From the NCBI RefSeq assembly GCF_006864535.1, contig NZ_QHLL01000010.1, forward strand, positions 1 to 64,000: a stretch of 64,000 bases of DNA, in the 5' to 3' direction. The DNA is from Campylobacter sp. MIT 12-8780. Lineage in GTDB: Bacteria > Campylobacterota > Campylobacteria > Campylobacterales > Campylobacteraceae. The position numbers were made by a program, and so were the translations under genes. Position 1 is the first letter of the stretch; the number at the start of each line of letters is the position of its first letter. Below the pieces are notes generated by a model. That model was given only the letters and a program-made list of their open reading frames with translations, was not told the DNA's origin and made no database searches. Below, one piece after another: positions 8,202 through 16,436 of this stretch.

Positions 8202-9230
8202 CTATTCTATCATCTCATCAGCTTCGCCGGTTTGAACTAATCCTTGCTCTGCAAGTCTTTGCACAACCTCGACAACTTTTCTTTGCGATTCCTCAACATC
8301 TTTAACCCGAACAGCTCCTAAAAAGCCCATTTCTTCAAGGAAAGCTTCGCTCGCACGAGTAGACATATTGGCAAGAAACTTTTGCTTAAGCTCTTCACTT
8401 GCGCCCTTAAGTCCCACCATAAGATCCCTTTTATCAGCAACTTTAAGAATTTCACGGATTGCTTGTGTGCCAAGTTTAGCAATATCATCAAAGGTAAACA
8501 TTAAGTCCTTAATCGTTTCAGCAAGTTTTTCATCACTTTGTTCGATATAAGTAATGGTTGATTTAGACGCTTTTTGTCCTAAGCGGTTAAGCACTTCAGC
8601 CACAGCTCTTGGACCACCCACTTCAACCTTGTAACTTGCAAGGCTTTCAAGCTTACTTTCAAGCACAGCAGAAACCCTTTTAATGATACTTGGAGAGATA
8701 TCACCAAGATTTGCCATTCTAATAACAACCTCAGCCCTTAACTCATCGCTAAAATACTCCAAAGTTTCAGCCGCATGAGTTGAATCCATATGAGCTAGGA
8801 TTAAGGCTATGGTTTGAGGGTGTTCTTTAGTGATAAAGTCTGCAAGCTGTTGAGGCTTAATTTGCGCTAAGTATGCAAAATTTTGATTATTTTCCATACT
8901 TTTGGTGAGTTTTTCTAAAATTTTATTTGCAATTTCTGGACCAAAAGTTTTATAAAGTATTTCTTTGGCGTATTCTAAGCCACCGCTTTTGATGTATTGA
9001 TTTGATTGAAGTAGGGTATAAAACTCTTCTAAAACAGCTGTTGCGACGGTTTTATCCACCTGCTTTGCCATAGCTATGTAGCGAGAAACTTCGGTGATGA
9101 TATTAATCTCCATATGAGAAAACACAACAGTTGTTACATCTTCTCCAAGTTGGATTAAAAAAATAGCGATCTTTTCTGGCATAGAAAGATCGTCATAGAT
9201 CATCTTTTGTTCTTCGCTAAGCTTGATCAT
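8202..9230 (-). CDS. fliG: Flagellar motor switch protein FliG
   Basis: Rotor protein that binds the MS-ring through its N-terminal part and meets the MotA stator through charged C-terminal residues. The 342-residue length is normal. Visible landmarks are EKIAIFLIQLGED near the N-terminus, EHPQTIALILAHMD in the middle domain (the EHPQ motif), and a C-terminal domain with DDIAKLGTQAIREILKVAD. The best start is the ATG at 9230, with the ribosome site AAGGA six bases before it; the reading frame also opens at a GTG one codon earlier. The start overlaps the fliF stop by one base (TGATG), implying coupled synthesis of ring and switch proteins. Confidence 0.96.
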   Translation of the reverse strand: MIKLSEEQKMIYDDLSMPEKIAIFLIQLGEDVTTVVFSHMEINIITEVSRYIAMAKQVDKTVATAVLEEFYTLLQSNQYIKSGGLEYAKEILYKTFGPEIANKILEKLTKSMENNQNFAYLAQIKPQQLADFITKEHPQTIALILAHMDSTHAAETLEYFSDELRAEVVIRMANLGDISPSIIKRVSAVLESKLESLASYKVEVGGPRAVAEVLNRLGQKASKSTITYIEQSDEKLAETIKDLMFTFDDIAKLGTQAIREILKVADKRDLMVGLKGASEELKQKFLANMSTRASEAFLEEMGFLGAVRVKDVEESQRKVVEVVQRLAEQGLVQTGEADEMIE

Positions 9231-10918
9231 CACATATCCTTATGTTCGTTATATTCGCTATCATTTTCTACTAAAGTTTGAAGCAAAGTAGCCACTTCTT
9301 GACTTTTATCGCTCACTAAAGCTTTTAGTTTTTCAAGCAAGACATCATACTGCAACGCATCTTCATTGATACTATCACCAAAACCAAGCTGCTCTTCCAC
9401 TCTTTTTCGTGCAGCATTAAATTTCTCCAACGCATCTTCAGCATCTTCGATAAATCCAGCATCTTTTTGCTCTTGCTCTTCAGCTGCAGCAACATCTGCA
9501 AGCATTTTTTGCGTAAATGGCACGATAACTTTTTTGTAAAAGATAAAAAGTAAAATCGCTGCAATGAAGTATTTAACAGGTGGGATAAATGGCTCAATAA
9601 AGCGACTATAAAAGGTTTTAACCTTACTTTCAACCTTAACATCACCTTTTGCAAATTCCAAGTTACTCACAGCGACTGAATCGCCTCTTGCAACATCATA
9701 ATTTATCGTTCTTTGGACTAAATTTTGTATATTTTGAAGCTGGGTATCACTTAGTGGGATATACTCAGTTACCACTTCGCCATTTTCATTTATGCTTTCT
9801 TGGTATTTTCCATCAATCATTACCGCGGCTGAAGTGCGAAGTATAGTAGCAAATGATTTTTTTGTATTAGTAATGGTTTTTGAAATTTCATTATTTGTTG
9901 TGGTTTGATTTTTGGTGCTATACTCACCACTTGTATTGTCTTGCAAGCCTTCAACTGGCGAGATATTTGACACAGCTCCTGGAACGCCTTGTATGGTTGG
10001 ATCTTTAAAGCCTCTTCGCTCTTCATTTAAAGTTTGTTCGCTTCTTACAACAGTGTTTGGATCATACACTTCGCTTTGAGATTCCATTTGTGAAAAGTCA
10101 AAGTCTATGTTGACATTTGCCACAACCTTATCTGTGCCGCCTACAAAAGGTGCGAGGGTATTGATAATCTTTTGCTCTAATTCTTGTTCTCTGTCTCTTT
10201 TGTATTTGATTTGAGTAGCGATTAAATCACTTTCATATGCTTGATCTTCTTCAAGAGGCACGCCCTTTTGATCGGTGATTCTTACATTTTCTTTACCAAG
10301 TTTTGGCACAGCTGAAGCGACTATATTTTTAATACCATCAATTTGCTTAGGCGTAAGCTTCAATCCTTCTTTGATATTAAGCACAACTGAAGCTGTGGGT
10401 GGGGTTTGCCTTTCGGTAAAAACACTATCTTTAGGGATAGCTATAAGCACACTCGCCCTTTGTATAGGCTCTAAGCTTTCTATGGTGCGTGCAAGTTCAG
10501 TTTGTATGGCTCTAAGATACTTAATCCTTTGATCCTCGCTTGTAGCTCCAAACTGCTGTTGATCATAGCCTTCCCAGCCCATTTTAGAGTCTTTGATAAG
10601 TCCTTCGCTTGCTACCATCATCTTTTGTCTATAGACTTGATCTTGTGGCACTAAAATGGTATTTTCATTTTGTAAGATATAAGGCACTCCAGCTTGATCA
10701 AGTCTCGTAACGATAGCGGCTGCATTGCTCGCATCGGTATTTTCTACCAAAACAGCATAGTTTGATTTTGCACTTGAACCTGTGCCTTTATAAAGTGCTA
10801 AAAATACCAAAAACCCTATCACTACAACGATAGAAGCAGCTATTACTATACGTTGTCTTTTGCTTAGATTTTGATACAGCTGCCCGATTTGGTGCAGCAT
10901 ATTTTTAAATTCTTCCAT
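9230..10918 (-). CDS. fliF: Flagellar MS-ring protein FliF
   Basis: Inner-membrane ring protein on which the flagellar rotor, export gate and rod are built. The 562-residue protein has a membrane segment at about residues 25-44 (IVIAASIVVVIGFLVFLAL), periplasmic ring-building domains with the YscJ/FliF motifs (SVLIAIPKDSVFTERQTPPTASV cut across about residues 160-185), a large loop, a second membrane segment at about 450-470, and an acidic C-terminal tail that binds FliG. The start ATG at 10918 has GAGGG before it. It follows hisC by about 25 bases. Confidence 0.96.
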   Translation of the reverse strand: MEEFKNMLHQIGQLYQNLSKRQRIVIAASIVVVIGFLVFLALYKGTGSSAKSNYAVLVENTDASNAAAIVTRLDQAGVPYILQNENTILVPQDQVYRQKMMVASEGLIKDSKMGWEGYDQQQFGATSEDQRIKYLRAIQTELARTIESLEPIQRASVLIAIPKDSVFTERQTPPTASVVLNIKEGLKLTPKQIDGIKNIVASAVPKLGKENVRITDQKGVPLEEDQAYESDLIATQIKYKRDREQELEQKIINTLAPFVGGTDKVVANVNIDFDFSQMESQSEVYDPNTVVRSEQTLNEERRGFKDPTIQGVPGAVSNISPVEGLQDNTSGEYSTKNQTTTNNEISKTITNTKKSFATILRTSAAVMIDGKYQESINENGEVVTEYIPLSDTQLQNIQNLVQRTINYDVARGDSVAVSNLEFAKGDVKVESKVKTFYSRFIEPFIPPVKYFIAAILLFIFYKKVIVPFTQKMLADVAAAEEQEQKDAGFIEDAEDALEKFNAARKRVEEQLGFGDSINEDALQYDVLLEKLKALVSDKSQEVATLLQTLVENDSEYNEHKDM

Positions 10919-10943
10919 ACACCCTCAATCTTTTTATATCATT

Positions 10944-12035
10944 TTATATGATTTTCTCAAATTCAGTAAAAAATCGTTCATTCTCATAAGGCTTGCCTAT
11001 GGTGATTCTCACTGCATTTAAACCATATGATTTTAAATTTCGTATTATTATACCCTTTTTAAGCAATTTTTCAGACAAATCACTGCTATTTTTTTCATCA
11101 AAGAAATAAGTAATAAAATTTGTATAACTTGGTATAAAAGAAATTGCGTGTTTTAAAGCAAATTCTTCATACAACTTCATCTCGTTAAAATTATTTTCTA
11201 AAGTTCTTGAAATGAAATCTTCATCGTCTAAAGCAGCCACTGCAGCTTTTAAACTTAAATTTGTTACATTAAAAGGCGCACGAAGCTTATAAAAAGCTTT
11301 AATAATCTCTTCATTTGCCACACCATAGCCTATGCGAAGCCCACCCAAAGCATAGAGCTTTGAAAAAGTGCCAAGATATAAGGCGTTTTTATATTTTTTA
11401 AGTAATTTTTGTGGCTCTAAATGCTTTTTTTCGTCCTTAAAGCTTGCAAATTCATTATACGCAGCGTCAATTGCCACCAAACAATCTTCATCAACAAAAC
11501 TTAAAAAATCCTCAACCTCACTTGCATTTAAACACTCGCCCAAAGGATTGTTTGGCACGCACAAAAATACAAGCTTAATCTCATCTTTGTGCTTGCTATA
11601 AAGGGCTTTAAGCTCACTTAAATCATGTGTAATAGAAGCTGTTTTATAGCATCTTGCTCCTGTTTGCTTAGCATAAATTTCATACATCGCAAAACTTACT
11701 CCGCACTGCAAAAAAGCATTTTGGGTATTAAGCTTTGAATGCACAGCGTATTCGATGATCTGATCGCTTCCTGCCCCGATAATAAGCTCTTTTTCACTTA
11801 CTTTAAATTTATTTGCAAGCTTCATTTTAAGCTCACTCATACTATCATCTGGATACAAATACGCCTTATGAGCGTTTTCTTGTAAGGCTTTTAAGGCTAA
11901 TGGGGAAGTGCCAAGTGGATTTTCATTGCTTGCAAGCTTGATCACTTCACTCACGCCGTATTCTCTGGCTATAACTTCTATATCCTTACCCGGCTCATAA
12001 TTGCTTAGATTATTTAAAAAATCATTAAATTTCAT
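10944..12035 (-). CDS. hisC: Histidinol-phosphate aminotransferase
   Basis: PLP-dependent transaminase that makes histidinol phosphate in histidine synthesis; in some bacteria it also serves Phe/Tyr synthesis, which would suit its place beside pheA. The 363-residue protein shows KLASNENPLG near residue 35, CVPNNPLG, DAAYNEF, and the PLP lysine motif GTFSKLYALGGLRIGYG. I chose the ATG at 12035, which has an AAGGAG site five to ten bases ahead; an upstream in-frame ATG at 12089 lies inside pheA and lacks a ribosome site. It stands 19 bases after pheA in the same transcription unit. Confidence 0.95.
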   Translation of the reverse strand: MKFNDFLNNLSNYEPGKDIEVIAREYGVSEVIKLASNENPLGTSPLALKALQENAHKAYLYPDDSMSELKMKLANKFKVSEKELIIGAGSDQIIEYAVHSKLNTQNAFLQCGVSFAMYEIYAKQTGARCYKTASITHDLSELKALYSKHKDEIKLVFLCVPNNPLGECLNASEVEDFLSFVDEDCLVAIDAAYNEFASFKDEKKHLEPQKLLKKYKNALYLGTFSKLYALGGLRIGYGVANEEIIKAFYKLRAPFNVTNLSLKAAVAALDDEDFISRTLENNFNEMKLYEEFALKHAISFIPSYTNFITYFFDEKNSSDLSEKLLKKGIIIRNLKSYGLNAVRITIGKPYENERFFTEFEKII

Positions 12036-12054
12036 CTTTTCTCCTTTTAAATTT

Positions 12055-13119
12055 TTACTCAGCTTTAAGATATGATCCAAGCCAAACAAGCTCTTTAAGC
12101 GATCCTATAGCTTTTTGCACTATTGCATCATCAATATGCCCTTCAAAGTCTATGTAAAAACTATGTAAAAAGTCTTTACTTTTTACAGGACGTGATTCTA
12201 GGCGGTAGATATTGATATTTTCTTTTTTAAATGAGCTTAAAAGATCAAACAAGGCTCCGGGTTTGTGAGCTGTATGTGCTAGTATAGAGGTTTTGCAATT
12301 TGGCATTTGTGGGAATTTGTTTTCATTTAAGATTAAAAATCTTGTGCGATTTGCAGCATTATCTTCTATTTTTTCAAAAAGCACAGGCACTTTATAAAGT
12401 TTGGCTGCGATTTTTGAGCAAATGGCGGCTGAATACTCATCTTTTGAGGCTAAAAAAGCCGCGTTTGCTGTAGATTTACTCGCAATAAACTCGATTTCAT
12501 TGAGGTTGTGACTTTGTATGAAATTATGACATTGATTATATCCTTGTGGGTGAGAATAAATGCGTTTGATTTGCTTTAAATCATCATTTAAACTCACAAA
12601 AGAATGGTGTATATCCATATAAAGCTCACCAAAGATTTTTATCTCCTTAAATTTAGCCAAACAATCCATCGTAATGCCAACCGCACCTTCTGTGTTGTTT
12701 TCTATAGGCACGACTGCGTAATTTGCTTCTTTATTAGCGAGCTCTTTAAACACATCTTCAATCGTAGCTAAAGCCCTATAAGCACTCACAGCCCCAAAAC
12801 GAGCCTGAGCAGCTTGATGTGTGTAAGAGCCTTCTGGTCCAAGATAAGCTACAATTTGAGGCTTTTCAAGATTTCTTGAAACGGCAAAAATTTCTTGATA
12901 AATAGCTTCGATTGCCTTTTCATCAAGCAAATTTTGCTGATTTAAGCTTTTTAAACGCTTGATAATAGCAAGTTCTCGCTCTGGACGATAAATTTGTCCT
13001 TTGTTTTTATATTTAAGTTCGCCAACACTTTTTACATAAGACATTCGCTTGCCAAGTAGCTTTAAAATCTCATTATCAACCTCATCAATCTTTGCCCTTA
13101 AATCCTCTAAATTCATCAT
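12055..13119 (-). CDS. pheA: Bifunctional chorismate mutase / prephenate dehydratase (P-protein)
   Basis: Converts chorismate to prephenate and on to phenylpyruvate for phenylalanine. Residues 1-90 are an AroQ-type chorismate mutase (LRAKIDEVDNEILKLLGKRM). The dehydratase domain starts at YLGPEGSYTHQAA and has PIENNTEGAVG, STANAA and the catalytic-site motif NRTRFLIL. The C-terminal ACT domain (about 280-354) has ESRPVKSK, typical of phenylalanine feedback inhibition. The length of 354 is normal. Two adjacent ATGs (13119 and 13116) are possible; the second is better spaced from AAAGGA. The start overlaps the stop of the HAD gene. Confidence 0.96.
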   Translation of the reverse strand: MMNLEDLRAKIDEVDNEILKLLGKRMSYVKSVGELKYKNKGQIYRPERELAIIKRLKSLNQQNLLDEKAIEAIYQEIFAVSRNLEKPQIVAYLGPEGSYTHQAAQARFGAVSAYRALATIEDVFKELANKEANYAVVPIENNTEGAVGITMDCLAKFKEIKIFGELYMDIHHSFVSLNDDLKQIKRIYSHPQGYNQCHNFIQSHNLNEIEFIASKSTANAAFLASKDEYSAAICSKIAAKLYKVPVLFEKIEDNAANRTRFLILNENKFPQMPNCKTSILAHTAHKPGALFDLLSSFKKENINIYRLESRPVKSKDFLHSFYIDFEGHIDDAIVQKAIGSLKELVWLGSYLKAE

Positions 13120-13880
13120 TTTTCCTTTAAATTTTGCAAAAACTCAGCCACACTAGGATAGACAAAGTCAAGCTTGCTTTCATCAAGGTTTTTTGTGCTT
13201 GAAATTTTACCACTTAAAACCAAAGCTGTTTGCATGCCTTGTGCCTTAGCCTGCACCAAATCGCCCCTAAAATCATCACTAATGATAAGCGTATTTTCAA
13301 AACTTGCCCTTTTATCTTGACTTTTTAAAAGCTCTAAAGCCCTTTTATAAAAGGCAAAACTTGGCTTTCCAACCACCTCATAGCTTGCATTGCTCGCGTA
13401 TTCAAGCATTTTCATAATGGCTCCAACACCTGGATAAAGCCTCTCATTTTTCTTATAAATACTTGTTTCATGCAAAGCAATCACCCTTACTCCAGATTTT
13501 GCAAGCTCTATCATAGCAGCAAAATCATTCATCAAAAAGCCATCAAAACTCGCCACAAGCACAGCCTTTGCTTCTTTATAATCCAAACTAAAACCAAGCT
13601 TTTCAAGGCTTTGTTTAAACTCGGCTGAGCCAAAAGCAGCGATTTTGCAAGGCTCAAGCAAGCTTAAAAGCACAACAAAGGGATCAATATAAGCATTATC
13701 CTTTATATCAAGTCCCTTTGCTCTTAAATGCTCTAAAAAATCAAGCTTTTTGGTATTATTTGTAACGATAACATAGGCTAAGTTTTTTTCATTTAAAAAG
13801 CTGATTAATTCCTTAGCCCCAGTGATCAAGCTTTTATCTATATCACTTAAAAGCGTGCCTTGCACATCGATGAAAAACAT
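13116..13880 (-). CDS. HAD-superfamily class IIA hydrolase (NagD-like) with altered motif I
   Basis: Haloacid-dehalogenase-fold protein of 254 residues, probably acting on a small phosphorylated metabolite; substrate unknown. Motif I reads DVQGTLL at residue 4, where the second catalytic Asp of DxDGT is Gln. Motif II is VIVTNNTKK (about residues 39-47), the Lys of motif III is in VGKPSFAFY, and motif IV is SDDFRGDLVQAKAQG. The order of cap and core domains fits the NagD subgroup. I chose the ATG at 13880, two bases after the lysA stop and with GAAAGAGG ahead; an ATG seven codons upstream overlaps lysA. With Gln at the general acid position, phosphatase activity may be weak or changed. Confidence 0.8.
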   Translation of the reverse strand: MFFIDVQGTLLSDIDKSLITGAKELISFLNEKNLAYVIVTNNTKKLDFLEHLRAKGLDIKDNAYIDPFVVLLSLLEPCKIAAFGSAEFKQSLEKLGFSLDYKEAKAVLVASFDGFLMNDFAAMIELAKSGVRVIALHETSIYKKNERLYPGVGAIMKMLEYASNASYEVVGKPSFAFYKRALELLKSQDKRASFENTLIISDDFRGDLVQAKAQGMQTALVLSGKISSTKNLDESKLDFVYPSVAEFLQNLKEK

Positions 13881-13882
13881 AT

Positions 13883-15124
13883 TTACCCCTCTTTCAAACA
13901 CTCAAGCTCATCTTGCACTAAAGTTTCAAAGCTTTGTCTTTTGCGGATAAGTTTGATTTGTGTTTTGTCATTTTCATCTTTAAATTTAGCAAGCTCGCAT
14001 ACTTTTGGGCGGGTATTATAATTGCTACTCATAGAAAAACCATATGCCCCAGCATTTTTAATCACGAGTATATCCCCATTTTTGCTTTGCTCTAAAAGCC
14101 TATCTTTAGCAAAAAAATCCCCACTTTCACAAATTCCACCCACCACATCACAAGGACTTTTTTCGCCCTCATTATAAGGTAAAACTATCTCATGATAGGC
14201 ATTATAAAGGCTTGGGCGTAAAAGATCATTCATCGCCGCATCTGTTATAATAAAGCGTTTTGAAGGTGTGATCTTTTCATACAGCACGCTACTTACTAGC
14301 TCACCAGCTCGTGCAACCAAAAAGCGTCCCGGCTCAAGTGCTATGGTAAGATCAAGCCCACTTAAAGAGCCAAGCACACCTTGAGCATAAGCATATAAAT
14401 CTGGCTCGCTTTCGCCTTCATAAGAAACACCTAAACCACCGCCTATATCAAAAAATTTAAGCTCTATATTTAAGGCTTTTAACTCACGCACAAGTTTGGC
14501 TACAAGGGCGCTTGCCTCGTGTATTGGGCTTATATCAAGAAGTTGCGAGCCTATGTGAAAATGAATACCAACTGGCTCTAAAAATTCACTTTTATGAGCG
14601 TAAAGATACATTTTTCTTGCAAGATCAAAGGCAACGCCGAATTTATTAACATTTAGCCCTGTAGAGATGTAAGGGTGGGTTTTTGCATCGACATTTGGAT
14701 TTACTCTTATGCTGATACGAGCTTTAATACCTAGCTTTTTTGCCACATTTTCAAGCACATACATTTCAGCTTCACTTTCAAGGTTGATATACAAAATATC
14801 ATATTCAAGAGCCTGTTTTAGCTCAAGCTCGCTTTTTCCCACTCCACTAAAAATGATCTTATACGGCTTAGTGCCAACTTGTAAAGCCCTTTTTACCTCG
14901 CCTATACTTACGCAGTCAAATCCGCTATCAAGCTCCTTAAGCAAAGACAAAAGGCTTAAATTTGAGTTAGCTTTCATGGCATAAAAAATTTGAGATTTTC
15001 TTGCTTTAAAAGCTGTTTTTAAACGCAAAAAACGTTCTTTAATCATATCAAAGTCATAGATATAAAAAGGAGTGCCAAACTCCTTTGCCAAAGCCTTATA
15101 ATCAAATTTTAAATCCGCACTCAT
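13883..15124 (-). CDS. lysA: Diaminopimelate decarboxylase
   Basis: PLP enzyme of the alanine-racemase fold that decarboxylates meso-diaminopimelate to lysine. The 413-residue protein has the PLP lysine motif FYAMKANSNLSLL near residue 45, GVHFHIGSQ-like sequence (here GIHFHIGSQ), the glycine-rich phosphate loop GGGLGVSY, EPGRFLVA, and the substrate cysteine motif CESGDFFAKDR. The ATG at 15124 has AAAAGG ten bases ahead. The in-frame ATG at 15142 sits only about a dozen bases from the -10 box and has no ribosome site, so it is rejected. It is the first gene of the long leftward unit that ends with dxs. Confidence 0.96.
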   Translation of the reverse strand: MSADLKFDYKALAKEFGTPFYIYDFDMIKERFLRLKTAFKARKSQIFYAMKANSNLSLLSLLKELDSGFDCVSIGEVKRALQVGTKPYKIIFSGVGKSELELKQALEYDILYINLESEAEMYVLENVAKKLGIKARISIRVNPNVDAKTHPYISTGLNVNKFGVAFDLARKMYLYAHKSEFLEPVGIHFHIGSQLLDISPIHEASALVAKLVRELKALNIELKFFDIGGGLGVSYEGESEPDLYAYAQGVLGSLSGLDLTIALEPGRFLVARAGELVSSVLYEKITPSKRFIITDAAMNDLLRPSLYNAYHEIVLPYNEGEKSPCDVVGGICESGDFFAKDRLLEQSKNGDILVIKNAGAYGFSMSSNYNTRPKVCELAKFKDENDKTQIKLIRKRQSFETLVQDELECLKEG

Positions 15125-15154
15125 CAAAACGCCTTTTATCATTTAAAAATGCAA

Positions 15155-15163
15155 ATTATAGCA
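15155..15163 (-). promoter_or_regulatory. Extended -10 promoter for lysA and the downstream unit
   Basis: Minus strand reads TGCTATAAT (15163-15155), a perfect extended -10 of Campylobacter sigma70, about 30 bases before the lysA start. No other obvious promoter was found until perR, so this may drive the genes from lysA to dxs. Confidence 0.7.
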
Positions 15164-15262
15164 AAATTTTGCTTAAAAGGCGTATATTGCTTTACTTTTT
15201 AGCATAAGAATGAATAAAAAATCGTTTTTTATTCATTTTGCAAACATAATGTTAGCAAAGCG

Positions 15263-15271
15263 TGTTACAAT
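15263..15271 (+). promoter_or_regulatory. Extended -10 promoter for the DUF411 gene
   Basis: TGTTACAAT at 15263-15271 matches the extended -10 pattern TGNTANAAT, about 30 bases before the ATG at 15302. Confidence 0.6.
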
Positions 15272-15301
15272 ACTTTAATTTCAAATTGAAAAGGAGCAGC
15301 A

Positions 15302-15760
15302 ATGAAAAAGATTGTTTTAGCGTGTCTTTTAACCCTGCCACTTTTGGCAAATGACAAGCTTATCGAACTTTATGAAAGCAAAACTTGTGGGTGTTGTGAT
15401 TTGTGGGCAAAATATATGCAAGAAAAGGGCTATACACTCAAGGTGCATAAAAGTGATGATTTTATGCAAGTAAAATACAAAATGAATATCAAACCAGAAT
15501 TTCAAAGTTGTCATACAGGTATCATCGCAGGCTATGCTATAGAAGGGCATATGTCAGAATCAGCCGTATCGTGGCTTTTAAAAGAAAAGCCAAAAAATGT
15601 GATAGGCTTGGCTGTGCCGGGTATGCCTCAAGGAAGTGCTGGTATGGAGCAAGGCTTTGAAGATGAAGAATATCCAGTGATTGTTATGATGAAAGATGGT
15701 AGCTCTAAGCTTTATGGGATTTACAAAGGGCAAAAGCTCATTCAAAAAGGCGAAATTTAA
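15302..15760 (+). CDS. DUF411 family exported metal-binding protein
   Basis: A 152-residue protein with a signal peptide (residues 1-16, ending LLAND) and the DUF411 signature. Cysteines are arranged as TCGCCDLW (C29, C31, C32), followed by FQSCHTG and the conserved segments GYAIEGHMS and GLAVPGMPQGS. DUF411 proteins are thioredoxin-like in outline and are often found near copper or other metal resistance genes; a periplasmic metal-binding role is inferred and no reaction is known. It has its own promoter and an AAAGGAG ribosome site. The isochorismatase-like gene begins 11 bases after the stop, so the two probably share a message. Confidence 0.85.
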   Translation: MKKIVLACLLTLPLLANDKLIELYESKTCGCCDLWAKYMQEKGYTLKVHKSDDFMQVKYKMNIKPEFQSCHTGIIAGYAIEGHMSESAVSWLLKEKPKNVIGLAVPGMPQGSAGMEQGFEDEEYPVIVMMKDGSSKLYGIYKGQKLIQKGEI

Positions 15761-15771
15761 AAGGAGAAAAT

Positions 15772-16359
15772 ATGCAAACCTTACTACAAAAAGATGAAAG
15801 CCTACTTTTAGGACTTGACATACAAGAAAGACTTATCCCAGCAATGTTTTACAAAGAAAAAGTGCTGAAAAACGCTCAAATTTTACTTACTGGGGCAAGA
15901 AAACTTGGCATAAAAACGCTCATAAGCGAGCAGTATCCAAAGGGTTTGGGTAAGACTGATGAGGCTTTGAAATTTAAAACTATAGCTGATTTTAACGCCT
16001 TAGATCATAATGATGAAAGCCCTCAAGTAAGGCTTTTTGAAAAAATTTCTTTTAGTGTAATGAACGATGAAGCGATCGTAAAATGCATAAAAAGCACAAA
16101 TTGCAAAAGCTTAGTCTTTTTTGGCATAGAAACACATATTTGTGTTTTGCAAAGTGTGATTATGGCTTTGAAAATGGGCTTTGAAGTATGGCTTATCGAA
16201 GATGCTCTAAGCTCAAGAAGCAAAGAAAATCACAAAAATGCTTTGCGTTTTATGCAAACTTGTGGAGCAAAAATCATCAATACTGAAAGCTTTTTATTTG
16301 GCTTGATGAGTGATGCAAAAAACGAACACTTTAAAGCCATTAGCACTTTGATCAAATAG
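15772..16359 (+). CDS. Isochorismatase-family cysteine hydrolase
   Basis: A 195-residue cytoplasmic enzyme of the isochorismatase/nicotinamidase fold. The catalytic triad pattern is visible: Asp in LLGLDIQERL (near residue 18), a Lys in the middle region, and Cys in FFGIETHICVLQSV (near residue 122), with EDALSSRSKENH after it. This form, with ETHICVLQ, is like the YcaC group of hydrolases of unknown substrate. Start is an ATG behind AAAGGAG. It follows the DUF411 gene and faces the leftward flgE gene, from which it is separated by a hairpin. Confidence 0.85.
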   Translation: MQTLLQKDESLLLGLDIQERLIPAMFYKEKVLKNAQILLTGARKLGIKTLISEQYPKGLGKTDEALKFKTIADFNALDHNDESPQVRLFEKISFSVMNDEAIVKCIKSTNCKSLVFFGIETHICVLQSVIMALKMGFEVWLIEDALSSRSKENHKNALRFMQTCGAKIINTESFLFGLMSDAKNEHFKAISTLIK

Positions 16360-16384
16360 CCTTTTACAAGGCTTAAAACACAAA

Positions 16385-16415
16385 TTTGAGCTTGAGAATT
16401 TAACTTGAGCTCAAA
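16385..16415. terminator. Inverted repeat between convergent genes
   Basis: TTTGAGCT (16385-16392) pairs with AGCTCAAA (16408-16415), and the stem can be extended inward with mismatches. It lies between the isochorismatase-like gene and flgE, which converge, so it may stop transcription from both sides. There is no strong T run. Confidence 0.4.
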
Positions 16416-16436
16416 CTTATTCATAGTGTTTTAAAT

